Below, piece after piece: positions 15,888 to 24,967 of a DNA stretch of 64,000 nucleotides. The translations under genes were made by a program, and so were the position numbers. The DNA is from DASSUW01 sp963730535. GTDB taxonomy: Bacteria > Actinomycetota > Thermoleophilia > Solirubrobacterales > Solirubrobacteraceae. The stretch is taken from the NCBI GenBank assembly GCA_963730535.1, contig CAVSRU010000007.1, forward strand, positions 314,838 to 378,837, given 5' to 3'. Every line of letters starts with the position of its first letter. The first letter of the stretch is position 1. Under the pieces are notes generated by a model that saw only the letters and a list, made by a program, of their open reading frames with translations, had not been told where the DNA came from and did no database searches.

Positions 15888-17576
15888 ATGGCCCGGCGCC
15901 GCTCTCGCTCCGCGCCGACCCGCCGCGCCGGGTCGGTGCTGCTCGACACCGCCCCCGCGCGTCGCCGCCGGCGCCGCGGGCGCCGGCGCGGCTACGGGCG
16001 GCGCGACGCCGGGTTCGGCAGGGCGCGCTGGGGCCGGCGGCTCGCCGTGCTCGTGCTGCTGGCGGCCATCGTTGCCGGGGCGCTGGCGTGGCGGGCGCGC
16101 TCGGAGGCCGCCGATGCGCGCCGCGAGGCCGTCGTGCGGTTCGCGGCGGCGTGGGAGGCGAACGACCTTCCCGCGATGTGGCAGACGCTCTCCCCCGCCG
16201 CACGGCGCGCGGTGCCCGAGCGCCGCTTCGTGACGGCCTACCGCAACGCCCAGCGCGCCGCCGGCGTGCGGCGCGTCCGCACCGGCCGCCTCAGCGCCGA
16301 ACGGGACGGACGGATCGCGCTGCCGGTCGCCATCCGCACCGATGTCTTCAAGACCCTGCGAGGCGGTCTCGCGATCCCGGTGTCCGGCAGCGGCGAGGAG
16401 GCCGGGGTGGACTGGAACTTCGCGCTCCGCCTCCCGGGCCTGCGGCGTGACGAGGCGGTGGTGCGGGCGTCCGGGCGCCAGCCGCGCCGTGCCCCGATCC
16501 TGGCCGCCAACGGACGCCGGCTCGACGCGACGCCGCTCGGCGCGTCGCTCGCCGGGCGCTCCGGGAATCGGCCGACCGGTCTCGAGCGCGTGCACGACGA
16601 CCGCCTCGGAGGTCATGCGCAGGCGCGGCTGCTGTTCGGCAAGCGCGTGATCGCCCGCACGCGGGCGGTGCGCGGCCGGCCCGTCCGCACGTTCTTCGAC
16701 CCGGGCCTGGCGGCGGCCGCCGAGGCCGCGCTCGGCGGGAAGGCCGGCGGCGTGGCCGTGCTGCGGCCGCGGGACGGCGCCGTGCTGGCGCTCGCCGGCC
16801 TCGCGGTCTCGGCCCCCCAGCCGCCCGGCTCGACCTTCAAGGTGATCACGACGGCGGCCGCGCTCGACCGCCGGATCGTCGAGCCGTCGACGTCATACCC
16901 GGTCCAGACCGGCGCGACGCTGTCGGGCGTGACGCTGCGCAACGCCGGCGGAGAGGCGTGCGGGGGCACGCTCCAGCGCTCGTTCGCCGTGTCGTGCAAC
17001 TCGGTCTTCGCGCCGCTCGGCGCCAAGCTCGGCGCCCGCCGCCTCGCGGCCGCGGCGCGCGCGTTCGGCTTCGGCGAGAAGCCGCGGATCCCGGCCGCCA
17101 AGACCAGCACGATCTCGCGGGCGAGCGAGCTCGACGACGACCTCGCCGTCGGCTCGGCGGCCATCGGCCAGGAGAAGGACCTGGCCACGCCGCTCGCGAT
17201 GGCGAGCGTGGCCGCCACCATCGCCGCCGACGGGCGCCGCGCCGTGCCGCGCGTCGCCCGGATCGACAAGGTGATCCGCCGGCGGGCCGTCTCGCGGCGC
17301 GCGGCGCGCCAGGTCCACTCGATGATGCTCGACGTCGTGAGGTCCGGCACGGGGAGGTCGGGAGCGGTGCCGGGCGTCACGGTGGCGGGCAAGACCGGCA
17401 CGGCCGAGCTGCGGCCGAACTCATCCGACCCGCGTGACGCCGACGCCTGGTTCGTCGCCTTCGCGCCTGCCGAGGGCCCGCAGGTGGCCGTCGCGGTCAT
17501 GCTCGTCGGCGCCGGCTTCGGCGGCACGGCGGCGGCACCGGTCGCGCGCGACGTGATCGAGGCGGCGCTGCGCTGA
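15888..17576 (+). CDS. class B penicillin-binding protein (transpeptidase)
   Basis: Cross-links peptidoglycan outside the membrane. The 562-residue protein has a very basic N-terminus, one membrane anchor (RRLAVLVLLAAIVAGALAW near 45-63), then an NTF2/MecA_N-like domain and a dimerisation region. The transpeptidase domain has Ser315 in STFK, SCN at 369-371 and KTGTAE at 502-507, all three catalytic motifs. There is no glycosyltransferase domain. Arg-rich codons dominate the first 40 residues. The next gene, an epimerase, starts in the stop codon. Confidence 0.9.
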   Translation: MARRRSRSAPTRRAGSVLLDTAPARRRRRRGRRRGYGRRDAGFGRARWGRRLAVLVLLAAIVAGALAWRARSEAADARREAVVRFAAAWEANDLPAMWQTLSPAARRAVPERRFVTAYRNAQRAAGVRRVRTGRLSAERDGRIALPVAIRTDVFKTLRGGLAIPVSGSGEEAGVDWNFALRLPGLRRDEAVVRASGRQPRRAPILAANGRRLDATPLGASLAGRSGNRPTGLERVHDDRLGGHAQARLLFGKRVIARTRAVRGRPVRTFFDPGLAAAAEAALGGKAGGVAVLRPRDGAVLALAGLAVSAPQPPGSTFKVITTAAALDRRIVEPSTSYPVQTGATLSGVTLRNAGGEACGGTLQRSFAVSCNSVFAPLGAKLGARRLAAAARAFGFGEKPRIPAAKTSTISRASELDDDLAVGSAAIGQEKDLATPLAMASVAATIAADGRRAVPRVARIDKVIRRRAVSRRAARQVHSMMLDVVRSGTGRSGAVPGVTVAGKTGTAELRPNSSDPRDADAWFVAFAPAEGPQVAVAVMLVGAGFGGTAAAPVARDVIEAALR

Positions 17577-18553
17577 TGCGGATCCTCGTCACCGGAAGCT
17601 CCGGCCACCTGGGCGACGCGCTCGTGCGCGTGCTGACCGGGGACGGCCACGAGGTCGTGGGGCTCGACATCCTGCCCTCGCCGTCGACGAGGGTCGTCGG
17701 GTCGGTCGCCGACCGCGAGTGCGTGCGCGGGTGCATGGCGGGCGTGGATGCCGTGCTCCATGCCGCGACGCTGCACAAGCCGCACGTCGGCTCGCACTCG
17801 CGGCAGGCGTTCGTGGACGTCAACGTCACGGGCACGCTCACGCTGCTCGAGGAGGCGGTCGCCGCCGGGGTGGGGCGCTTCGTGTTCACGAGCACGACGA
17901 GCACGTTCGGCCGGGCGCTCACGCCGCCGCCTGGCGCGCCTGCGGCCTGGATCACGGAGGACGTGGTGCCGATCCCGCGCAATGTCTACGGCGCGACCAA
18001 GACCGCGGCCGAGGACCTCTGCGAGCTCGTCCACCGCGACCAGGGCCTGCCGGTCCTGATCCTGCGCACCTCGCGCTTCTTCCCCGAGCCCGACGACCGC
18101 GACGAGGTCCGGGCGGCGTACGACGACGCCAACCTCAAGGTCAACGAGCTGCTCTACCGCCGGGTCGACCTCGCCGATGTGGTGTCGGCCCACCAGCGCG
18201 CGCTCGAGCGCGGCCCCGAGATCGGGTTCGGCCGCTACATCGTGACCGCCACCACGCCCTTCACGCGCGACGACCTCGCCGAGCTCGCCGTCGACGCCCC
18301 GGCCGTCGTCCGGCGCCGGTTCCCCGGCTACGAGGCGGTATACGAGGCGCGCGGCTGGAAGATGTTCGAGGCGATCGAGCGCGTCTACGTCAACGGCCGC
18401 GCGCGCGAGGAGCTGGGCTGGGAGCCCGCCTACGACTTCGGCCGCGCGCTCGAGCTTCTCGCCGCCGGAGAGGACCCGCGCAGCCCGCTGGCTCGCGCGA
18501 TCGGGGCGAAGGGCTACCACCCGGTCTCGACCGGGCCGTACACCGTGCGCTGA
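17576..18553 (+). CDS. NAD-dependent epimerase/dehydratase (extended SDR)
   Basis: A 325-residue extended short-chain dehydrogenase. It has the NAD-binding GSSGHLGDAL (residues 7-16), DVNVTGTLTLLEEAV, the catalytic STTSTFG strand and YGATK (Y and K of the active site). The C-terminal part contains a substrate-domain-like RVDLADVVSAHQRALE. The start overlaps the penicillin-binding protein stop. UDP-glucose-epimerase-like or dihydroflavonol-reductase-like activity is possible. The sugar substrate is not determinable, though a cell-wall context is suggested by its neighbour. Confidence 0.85.
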   Translation: MRILVTGSSGHLGDALVRVLTGDGHEVVGLDILPSPSTRVVGSVADRECVRGCMAGVDAVLHAATLHKPHVGSHSRQAFVDVNVTGTLTLLEEAVAAGVGRFVFTSTTSTFGRALTPPPGAPAAWITEDVVPIPRNVYGATKTAAEDLCELVHRDQGLPVLILRTSRFFPEPDDRDEVRAAYDDANLKVNELLYRRVDLADVVSAHQRALERGPEIGFGRYIVTATTPFTRDDLAELAVDAPAVVRRRFPGYEAVYEARGWKMFEAIERVYVNGRAREELGWEPAYDFGRALELLAAGEDPRSPLARAIGAKGYHPVSTGPYTVR

Positions 18554-18591
18554 CGGCAGGGAACGCCACTCGCCCGCGGAACCCCTCCCCG

Positions 18592-18993
18592 ATGCGTGCG
18601 TTCGCCGTTGCACTGCTCCTTGCCGCCTTCGCCGGCGGCTGCGGGCGCGACGGCGACCGCGATGCCGTCCGCTCCGTCACGGAGCGCTTCTACGCCGCGC
18701 TCGACGCCGGCGACGGCGACGCGGCCTGCGCGCGGCTGAGCACGGACACCCGCACCGCGCTCGAGAGCGAGGAGCAGCAGGCTTGCGCCGAGGCCGTGGG
18801 GTCGCTCGAGGTCGAGGGCGGGAACCTGACGCGGATCCAGGTCTACGTCACCAACGCCAAGGCGGACCTCTCGAGCGGGGAGTCGGCGTTCCTCTCCTAC
18901 ACCGAGGACGGCTGGCGCCTCTCCGCCGTCGGCTGCCAACCGGTGGGCGACAAGCCGGCCGACCAGCCGTACGACTGCGAGCTGGAGGCCTGA
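18592..18993 (+). CDS. small secreted lipoprotein of unknown function
   Basis: A 133-residue protein with a short signal peptide and lipobox-like AFAGGC at residues 12-17. The mature domain (VRSVTERFYAALDAGDGDAACARLS...) has the pattern of an NTF2-like/DUF4878-type lipoprotein, with two cysteines (AACARL, QQACAEA) that could pair and a further pair near the C-terminus. It begins 38 bases after the epimerase. Function unknown. Confidence 0.7.
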   Translation: MRAFAVALLLAAFAGGCGRDGDRDAVRSVTERFYAALDAGDGDAACARLSTDTRTALESEEQQACAEAVGSLEVEGGNLTRIQVYVTNAKADLSSGESAFLSYTEDGWRLSAVGCQPVGDKPADQPYDCELEA

Positions 18994-18994
18994 C

Positions 18995-19078
18995 GTGCGG
19001 GCCGTCTTCGTCCTCTACCTCGTCGTGATCGCCGCCGGGCTGACGTACGGCTTCATCATCGGCCTGCTCCAGCTCTGA
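18995..19078 (+). CDS. 27-residue single-pass membrane peptide
   Basis: GTG 18995 opens a short frame two bases after the lipoprotein stop and ends in a TGA that overlaps the ATG of the next gene (ATGA). The product is almost entirely one hydrophobic helix (VFVLYLVVIAAGLTYGFIIG). Its tight spacing on both sides argues for a real coupled gene, perhaps a small partner of the DUF6766 membrane protein. Confidence 0.5.
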   Translation: MRAVFVLYLVVIAAGLTYGFIIGLLQL

Positions 19079-19752
19079 TGCGGCGGTTCGTCCAGGACAA
19101 CGGGCTCGGGCTGTTCTTCGGCGCGCTCTTCCTCGCCACGCTCGTGGCAGAGGCGTTCGTCGGGCACGCCGACTTCAACCACGGCCAGCTCGCGCACCAC
19201 GGCGATCCCATCTCACTCGGGCGCTACGTGACGTCGTCGGACTTCGTCAGCGACGTGTTCGAGAACTGGCAGTCCGAGTACCTCCAGTTCACGCTCTTCA
19301 TCCTCGCCACCGTCTGGCTGATCCAGCGGGGATCGCCGGAGTCGAAGGAGCCGGGCAAGCAGGGCGGCGAGTCGGACGAGGACCAGAAGATCGGTCCGCA
19401 CGCCGACGAGCGCTCGCCCCGATGGGCCCGCGTCGGCGGGCTTCGCACATGGCTGTACTCGAACTCGCTGGTCATCGTCATGGCCTCGATCTGGACCGCC
19501 TCGTGGACCGGGCAGGCGATCGCCGGGCGGGTCGCCTACAACGCCGAGCAGCTCGACCACCAGGAGGCCGCGCTGACGTTCGTGCAGTACGTCGGCACGT
19601 CGGACTTCTGGAACCGCACGCTCCAGAACTGGCAGTCCGAGCTCCTCGCCGTCGGCTCGATGGCCGTGCTGGCGATCTACCTCCGCCAGCGCGGCTCACC
19701 GGAGTCCAAGCCCGTGGGCGCCCCTCACGCCTCTACCGGCGTCGAGGGGTGA
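19078..19752 (+). CDS. DUF6766-type membrane protein with internal duplication
   Basis: A 224-residue protein with about four membrane segments (LGLFFGALFLATLVAEAF; FTLFILATVWLI; SLVIVMASIWTASWTG; VGSMAVLAIYL). The two halves are repeats: each has a TSDF...NWQSE motif followed by a hydrophobic segment ending in QRGSPESK. The halves are joined by a charged linker, residues 85-115. Family assignment is from memory of the NWQSE/RGSPESK pattern. Function unknown. Confidence 0.72.
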   Translation: MRRFVQDNGLGLFFGALFLATLVAEAFVGHADFNHGQLAHHGDPISLGRYVTSSDFVSDVFENWQSEYLQFTLFILATVWLIQRGSPESKEPGKQGGESDEDQKIGPHADERSPRWARVGGLRTWLYSNSLVIVMASIWTASWTGQAIAGRVAYNAEQLDHQEAALTFVQYVGTSDFWNRTLQNWQSELLAVGSMAVLAIYLRQRGSPESKPVGAPHASTGVEG

Positions 19753-20725
19753 GGGCGGCGCGGTAGATCGCGCGGATCTCGTCGCGATCGGGCACCGGCG
19801 CAACCCGGCCGAGCTCGTCGCGCGCCGCCGCGGTCTTCACGAGGCGTTCGAGGACCGCCGGATCGTCGGGCAAGAGCGCGCCGGCCCGCTCGCGCAGCGT
19901 CTCGGCGAGCGCCTCGAGCGCCCCGAGACCTTCGTCGGGCCGCCGTGAGCGGAGCGCGGCGATGGTGGCCGGCAGGAGCGCCGCGTTGGCCTGCGCGTGG
20001 GGTATCCCGGCAATGCGTACCGCCGTCTGTGCGAGCGCGTGATGGGGACCGAGGCCGCTGTGGTCAACCGCCCAGCCGGCGAGCAGCGCGCCGAGGGCGA
20101 GCTGTGCGCGGTCGGGCTCGGCGGTCGCCCAGCCGGCCACCAGATGCGTGATCGCCGCGCGCGCAACGGCTTGTGCGAGCGGCGTCGTGCGGTCGCTGAG
20201 CAGCCCGACCGTCGCGTGGCCGAGCGCGTTCGCGGTGCTCGCCGCCAGCTGCTCGAGCGGCTGCGAGGCGCTCAACGCCGGGTCGTTGACGACCACCTGG
20301 GGCCGCACGCGCGGCGTTCCCGCGGGAACGCCCTTCGCGTGGCGGTGCACGCCGGTCATCTCCGCGGCGGAGAGCGAGGTGGGGATCGCGATCACCTCCC
20401 GCGGGCCGTCCGCGGCGGCCAGCGCCTTTGCGACGTCGATCACCCGGCCGCCGCCGAGCGCCACGAGCCGCCGGCCCTCGACGCGCGGGCGCAGATCGGC
20501 GGCGACGACCTCGACCAGGCCGCTGGGCACGTCCACCACAGCCCCCGCGCGCTCGACGACCGCGGGCGCCAGAGCCCGCGCGCGCCCGGTCGTCAGCAGC
20601 GTGTAACCGCCGCCCAGCAGGTCTCCCGCCGTCTCCACCGCGCCCTCGCCGAACACGACCGTCCGCTCGGCGTCGACGTGACGGAAGCTGCGGGGCATGC
20701 GATCAATCGTCGCTGGTTCGGACAT
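19733..20725 (-). CDS. iron-containing alcohol dehydrogenase / maleylacetate reductase-like protein
   Basis: A 330-residue NAD(P)-dependent dehydrogenase of the group III fold. Visible landmarks are the nucleotide loop ALGGGRVIDVAKALA, AIPTSLSAAEMTG, and potential metal histidines in LGHATVG, LGPHHALAQ and GIPHAQANAALLP. The last two match the GLHH and PHA motifs of maleylacetate reductases. It overlaps the rhomboid gene by 23 bases if ATG 20725 is used; ATG 20698 (MPRSFRHVDAERTVVF) would avoid overlap. A role in aromatic ring cleavage is possible, but no neighbouring pathway gene supports it. Confidence 0.8.
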   Translation of the reverse strand: MSEPATIDRMPRSFRHVDAERTVVFGEGAVETAGDLLGGGYTLLTTGRARALAPAVVERAGAVVDVPSGLVEVVAADLRPRVEGRRLVALGGGRVIDVAKALAAADGPREVIAIPTSLSAAEMTGVHRHAKGVPAGTPRVRPQVVVNDPALSASQPLEQLAASTANALGHATVGLLSDRTTPLAQAVARAAITHLVAGWATAEPDRAQLALGALLAGWAVDHSGLGPHHALAQTAVRIAGIPHAQANAALLPATIAALRSRRPDEGLGALEALAETLRERAGALLPDDPAVLERLVKTAAARDELGRVAPVPDRDEIRAIYRAALTPRRR

Positions 20726-21878
20726 CGAGCACGCGGGCGAGTGCGACGCCCGCGATCAGGCCGCCGACGTGACCGCCGATGCTCGTGCCCGGCGAGAGGA
20801 ACGTGTACACGAGGCCGACGATGATCGACGGCCAGGCGATCGCCCCCAGCGCCCGCGTGCGGTGCCTGTCACGCACCAGCGACCAGCCGATGAGCGCGAA
20901 CACCACGCCGGAGATGCCGACCGTGACGCCGCCGGCGTGGATCAGGGCCGAGCACGCGCTCGATGCCGCGGCGCTGACCACGGCGAGCAGGGCGAGGCGC
21001 GGCCAGCCGATCTCCCGCTCGAGCAGGAAGCCGAAGAGGCAGAGGCCGACGAGGTTGACGAGCAGGTGGATCGGGTTGCCGTGGAGCAGCGCCGCGGTGA
21101 ACAGCGTCCACCACTGCCCGTCGGCCAGCGTGTCGCGCGAGACCGCGCCGAAGTCCTCGAGCTCCGCCGCCTCCGGGAACAGGCCGTACCGGCTCGTCTG
21201 CATCACGTACACGACCACGCATGCGATCGCCAGCGCGGCGGTGACGAGCGGCAGGCGGTCCTGGCGAACCCGCGCCGCTTCGCGCTTGAGCTCGACGTCG
21301 GCGAGGGCGGATGGGCTCGGACCGTGCTCGGTGGCCCAGCGATCGCGGGCGAGGGCCAGCAGCATCGCCAGGTCCCGGTGGTCGAGCCCGTAGTTGTCGG
21401 GCAGCCCGACGTCGACCCCGCTCACCCCGCGGTTGGCGGTCTGCCAGAACGACTGGCGCTCGGGCGTGAGGTGGCGCAGGTCGAACCCGACGTGCTTGGT
21501 CGAGTTGTACTGGTGGTGGATCTCGTAGGCCTGGAAGTTCTCGACGTCGTTCCACGCCCACCGGCGCGTCCTGAAGTTCGAGCGGATGGCGAGCCCGTCG
21601 GGCCCGAACCGCAGATGCACGCGCGAGCGGAGCAGCCGTAGTGCGCACAGCACGCTGAAGGCGCCGAAGGCGGCCACGCCGGCGCCCGCCACGACGGTCG
21701 CGCCGGCGATGACGCCGGTCACGAAGACCGCCGTGACGAGCAGGCAGAAGCCGAGCAGCAGCGCTGCCTTCCAGCGGGTGACTCCCAGCGTCACCGTGCC
21801 ATCGGCGAGCACGACCTCGGCCACCCGCGCCGCGTCGCCGTCGAGCCGGCGAATCTCGGTCTCGGGAACGGCGAGCAC
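20703..21878 (-). CDS. rhomboid-family intramembrane serine protease with N-terminal PH-like domain
   Basis: A membrane protein of about 391 residues from GTG 21878; the start is uncertain because the frame is open to 22040. The first ~150 residues have two hydrophobic segments and a bacterial PH-like part (RFGPDGLAIRSNFRTRRWAWNDVENF). The rhomboid domain has WWTLFTAALLHGNPIHLLVN, catalytic serine in GISGVVFA and histidine in GGHVGGL. Both catalytic residues are present, so it should be active, unlike the second rhomboid-like gene at 47995. It is divergent from the RTX-like secreted protein. Confidence 0.85.
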   Translation of the reverse strand: MLAVPETEIRRLDGDAARVAEVVLADGTVTLGVTRWKAALLLGFCLLVTAVFVTGVIAGATVVAGAGVAAFGAFSVLCALRLLRSRVHLRFGPDGLAIRSNFRTRRWAWNDVENFQAYEIHHQYNSTKHVGFDLRHLTPERQSFWQTANRGVSGVDVGLPDNYGLDHRDLAMLLALARDRWATEHGPSPSALADVELKREAARVRQDRLPLVTAALAIACVVVYVMQTSRYGLFPEAAELEDFGAVSRDTLADGQWWTLFTAALLHGNPIHLLVNLVGLCLFGFLLEREIGWPRLALLAVVSAAASSACSALIHAGGVTVGISGVVFALIGWSLVRDRHRTRALGAIAWPSIIVGLVYTFLSPGTSIGGHVGGLIAGVALARVLDVRTSDD

Positions 21879-22002
21879 GTCGGCTCCCGTACCCGCACCG
21901 CGCCGCTCACTACCGCACGCGGCGGTAAGACGGCGGTAGCGGCGTGGTAACGGGCCCTCGCGACAGTGGCGGCTCCTCCCCACCCTCCCCGAAGGAGCAT
22001 CG

Positions 22003-22791
22003 ATGCGACGCATCCTCCTCTTGGCCGCCGTGTCCATCACGGCGGCTGTCGCCCTGCCGTCCGTCGCGCAGGGCGCGACCGTCTACCAAGAGGGCCGCCC
22101 CGCCTCCGGCCTGCTGGTCCAGGCCGATCCCGGCGAGACCAACCTCATGTCCGTGAAGGGCTCCATGTTCCTCGAGATCCGCGACGACGGCACACCGCTG
22201 AAGCTGTCGGGCGGCGCGAAGAAGTGCAAGCGCCTCGACGCCCACGCCGTGCGCTGCAAGCCGCTCCACCGCCTCGACCTCGACCTCCAGGACGGGCCCG
22301 ACGTCGCGGTCGTCGACACGCCGCACGCGGTGGAGATCGAGGGCGGCAACGGCCCCGATCGCTACGTCGCCGTCGCGACCGACGCGCCGTCGCGGGTCGA
22401 CTTCGACGGCGGCATCGGCTTCGACGTCGCCAACTACGGCTTCGCGACCACAGGCGTCAACGTGTCCCTCGACACGCCGGACGGCGACGGCCGTCCCGGC
22501 GACGACGACCACATCCGCCGCGACGTCGAGGGCGTGATCGGCTCGCCGTTCGACGACGTGCTCACCGGCAGCCGCTACGCCCAGCACCTGACCGGCGGCG
22601 ACGGCGACGATCAGATCAGCGGCGGCGCCGGCGAGGACCTCCTGTCCGGAGGCCCCGGTAACGACCGCATCGACGCCCGCGACGGCGAAGCGGACGCCGT
22701 CGACTGCGGTGGCTGGCTGCTCGACTGGGCCGCGGTCGACCTCGGCATCGACGCCCCGATCACGGGCTGCGCCGAGGTGGTCGGCTCCTGA
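22003..22791 (+). CDS. secreted protein with RTX-like calcium-binding repeats
   Basis: A 262-residue protein with AAGGAG six bases before ATG 22003 and a clear signal peptide ending LPSVAQGA. The C-terminal half carries nonapeptide-type repeats: LTGGDGDDQISGGAGEDLLS and GGPGNDRID. These GGxGxD turns bind calcium in parallel beta rolls. Earlier degenerate turns (EGGNGPDRY, DFDGGIGFD) suggest the roll extends upstream. Two C-terminal cysteines could form a disulphide. No catalytic domain is evident, so it may be a surface or adhesive protein. The 3' end overlaps the convergent methyltransferase by 32 bases. Confidence 0.75.
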   Translation: MRRILLLAAVSITAAVALPSVAQGATVYQEGRPASGLLVQADPGETNLMSVKGSMFLEIRDDGTPLKLSGGAKKCKRLDAHAVRCKPLHRLDLDLQDGPDVAVVDTPHAVEIEGGNGPDRYVAVATDAPSRVDFDGGIGFDVANYGFATTGVNVSLDTPDGDGRPGDDDHIRRDVEGVIGSPFDDVLTGSRYAQHLTGGDGDDQISGGAGEDLLSGGPGNDRIDARDGEADAVDCGGWLLDWAAVDLGIDAPITGCAEVVGS

Positions 22792-23437
22792 GCGACCGCT
22801 CGAGCCCCTCCACCTGCCACACGACTCCCGAATGCGCGAACGTCGCCGAGAGGCCATGGGCGCGGCACACGTCGAGCATCGCGGCCGGTGGATGGGCGAA
22901 GGCCCGGAACTCCTTGCGCGCCAGACGCAACCCGAGGTTCTGGAGCGCGAGGAACGTCCGCGAGGCGAGGTTCCGCGGCGGATGACTGAAGACGAGCGCC
23001 TGCTTCGCGTGCGACGCCGCCGCGCCGAGCAGGCGCTCGTAGTCCGGGTAGCAGCAGACGACCCGGTGCATCACGACGACGTCGGCTGGCTCGACGCCGT
23101 CCGGATCCGCGGCGATGTCGTGCTGGCGGCGCTCGACGCGCGTCTCGTCGATACCGGCCTCGCGCAGCAGCCCGCGAGCCTCGCCCTCGTAGGCGGGCGA
23201 GAGCTCGAGGCTCACCGCGTTCGACGCACCACGCTTGAGCAGCTCGAGCTGGATCTCGCCGACCCCGCCGCCGATCTCGAGCACAGAAGCGCCGTCGAGA
23301 CCCGCGCGCTCCAGGAACGCCACCATGCGGCGTGAGGTCTTGTCGAGGCCGCGTTTGCGGTAGCGCTTCGCCACGCGGCGTGCGAACGCGTCGCCGAAGA
23401 ACTCCTCACACCCCCGCGGTCCGCAGCAGCCGGCCAC
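22760..23437 (-). CDS. SAM-dependent class I methyltransferase
   Basis: A 225-residue protein from GTG 23437. The SAM-binding loop VLEIGGGVGEIQLELL lies near 52-67, with an acidic ribose-binding ELSPAY further on and VVVMHRVVCCYPDY at the motif IV position. The N-terminus has an unusual CCGPRGC cluster that might bind metal. Substrate unknown; it most resembles Mg-protoporphyrin/small-molecule methyltransferases in overall layout, but no pathway neighbour is visible. Confidence 0.8.
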   Translation of the reverse strand: MAGCCGPRGCEEFFGDAFARRVAKRYRKRGLDKTSRRMVAFLERAGLDGASVLEIGGGVGEIQLELLKRGASNAVSLELSPAYEGEARGLLREAGIDETRVERRQHDIAADPDGVEPADVVVMHRVVCCYPDYERLLGAAASHAKQALVFSHPPRNLASRTFLALQNLGLRLARKEFRAFAHPPAAMLDVCRAHGLSATFAHSGVVWQVEGLERSLRSRPPRRSP

Positions 23438-23446
23438 GACAGGCGC

Positions 23447-24697
23447 CTACTCGCCGCCGAGCACGTGCTGCTCCAGCCACGCGTTCCGGAAGGCGCCTCG
23501 CGGGTCCAGCCGCTCGGCCAGCCGGCGGAAGTCGGGCAGCCGCTCATAGTGCGGCGCGATCGCCGCCGCATCCATCAGGAAGAGCTTGCCCCAGTGCGGG
23601 CGGGCGGAGAACGGCGCAAGCGCACCTTCGATCCGCATGAGCACCCGCTCGACGGCAGGCTGGTCCGGCTTCCAGGTGAAATGCATGCCGATCGAGTCCC
23701 GGCGGTGGTGCGGGCTCATCCACAGCTCGTCGCCGGCGATCGTGCGGATCTCGCACACCTGGAGCAGCGGCTGGATCTCGGCCACCAGGGACCGCACGGC
23801 CTGCAGAGCGTCGGCTGCGTGCTCGCGGCCCACCAGATACTCGGACTGGAGCTCGTCTCCGGTGCTCGGCGTGAACTCCATCCGGAAGTGCGGGAGACGC
23901 TCGAACCACGGGCCGGCCACGCCCATCTGCGGAGTGGCGGCGGTGGCGTCCATACCGGCGATCGGGTGGCGGTGATCAGAGGCCGGGACGGCGCCGAAGA
24001 GATGGTCGCGCGCGGTCGCGGGCGCGTCCTGGCCCCGGCTCTTGACCCAAACCATCTCGGCGACGGGGCCGAAGTGGGTGAACGCGCTGACGCTGTACCC
24101 GGTCGACATGATGGCGTCGACCTCCAGTAGCGCCTCCCAGGGCAGCCGCTCGAACACCCGCTGGCTGACCTCGTACGCAGGCTCGACATCGAGGGTCAAC
24201 CGGGTCACGACGCCCAACGCCCCCAGGTTGACCACCAGGCCTCCGAAGTCCGCGTCCGCGCGCCTCGCCTCCACGATGTCGCCGCCAGACGTCACCAGCG
24301 TGACGCCGGCCACGGCCGTGGCCAGGTTCCCGCATGCGTCGCCAGATCCGTGAGTGCCCGTCGCCACGGCGCCGGCCACGGAGATGTGAGGCAAGGACGC
24401 GAGGTTGTGCAGGGCAAGGCCCTGAGCGTGCAGGGCCCGGGCGAGCTCGCCATACCGGACGCCGCCGCCGCAGGACACGGTCGAAGCGTCCTCGTCGACG
24501 ACGATCTCGGGGGGCAGGCCGTCCACGCTGACCAGCTCCTCGGAGTCGCCGATGCCGCTGAACGAGTGGCGGGAGCCGAGCGCTCGCACCTTGGGTGCGC
24601 GCGCGACGATCTCCTGAAGCGCCTCGAGCGTCGACGGGCGGTGAAGCGCCTTGGCGCGGTAAGCGTAGGTCCCGGCCCAGTTGCGCTCGGTCTCCAT
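23447..24697 (-). CDS. FAD-linked alditol/D-arabinono-lactone oxidase-like protein (AldO family)
   Basis: Oxygen-dependent oxidation of a sugar alcohol or aldonolactone. ATG 24697 gives 416 residues, close to Streptomyces AldO (about 418), and the N-terminus METERNWAGTYAYRAKALHRP aligns with that family. The FAD domain has RALGSRHSFSGIGDS and GAVATGTHGSG. The ALO domain ends with HWGKLFLMDAAAI and RRLAERLDPRGAFRNAWLEQHVLG. An ATG at 24724 would add nine residues and start at the edge of a tandem repeat. The 61-bp repeats lie directly upstream and may shape its expression. Confidence 0.87.
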   Translation of the reverse strand: METERNWAGTYAYRAKALHRPSTLEALQEIVARAPKVRALGSRHSFSGIGDSEELVSVDGLPPEIVVDEDASTVSCGGGVRYGELARALHAQGLALHNLASLPHISVAGAVATGTHGSGDACGNLATAVAGVTLVTSGGDIVEARRADADFGGLVVNLGALGVVTRLTLDVEPAYEVSQRVFERLPWEALLEVDAIMSTGYSVSAFTHFGPVAEMVWVKSRGQDAPATARDHLFGAVPASDHRHPIAGMDATAATPQMGVAGPWFERLPHFRMEFTPSTGDELQSEYLVGREHAADALQAVRSLVAEIQPLLQVCEIRTIAGDELWMSPHHRRDSIGMHFTWKPDQPAVERVLMRIEGALAPFSARPHWGKLFLMDAAAIAPHYERLPDFRRLAERLDPRGAFRNAWLEQHVLGGE

Positions 24698-24723
24698 GAG
24701 CGTCTCCAATACCACAACGTGCA

Positions 24724-24930
24724 TAACCGGCCACGCCGTCGCGCAGGAGGGGTCGGTTGTCCACTTATGAGCCGCTACGGCTCCTAACCGGCCACGCCGT
24801 CGCCCAAGAGCTGTCGGTTGTCCACTTGTGAGCCGCTACGGCTCCTAACCGGCCACCCGCCGCCCCGACGAGGGACCATTGTCCCCTTAGGCACCGCCTC
24901 CTTGCCTACCCAGCGCCGTTGACGTTCGCC
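24724..24930. repeat. 61-bp tandem repeat ending in a palindromic-element terminus (copy 2)
   Basis: Units begin TAACCGGCCACGCCGTCG at 24724 and 24785, with a diverged third at 24846: an exact 61-bp period. Units 1 and 2 contain the hairpin GAGCCGCTACGGCTC (24769-24783 and 24830-24844). The third unit runs into CCTACCCAGCGCCGTTGACG (to about 24930), the conserved right end of the intergenic element family. There are no spacers, so this is not CRISPR. Confidence 0.75.
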
Positions 24931-24967
24931 AGCGAGGTGGGGCTGCGCTGATCAGCCAAGAACGACG

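Noticed and set aside
24724..24906. Tandem repeats that might be a CRISPR array
   Set aside because: The 61-bp units are contiguous with no unique spacers, only three units exist and no cas gene is nearby.
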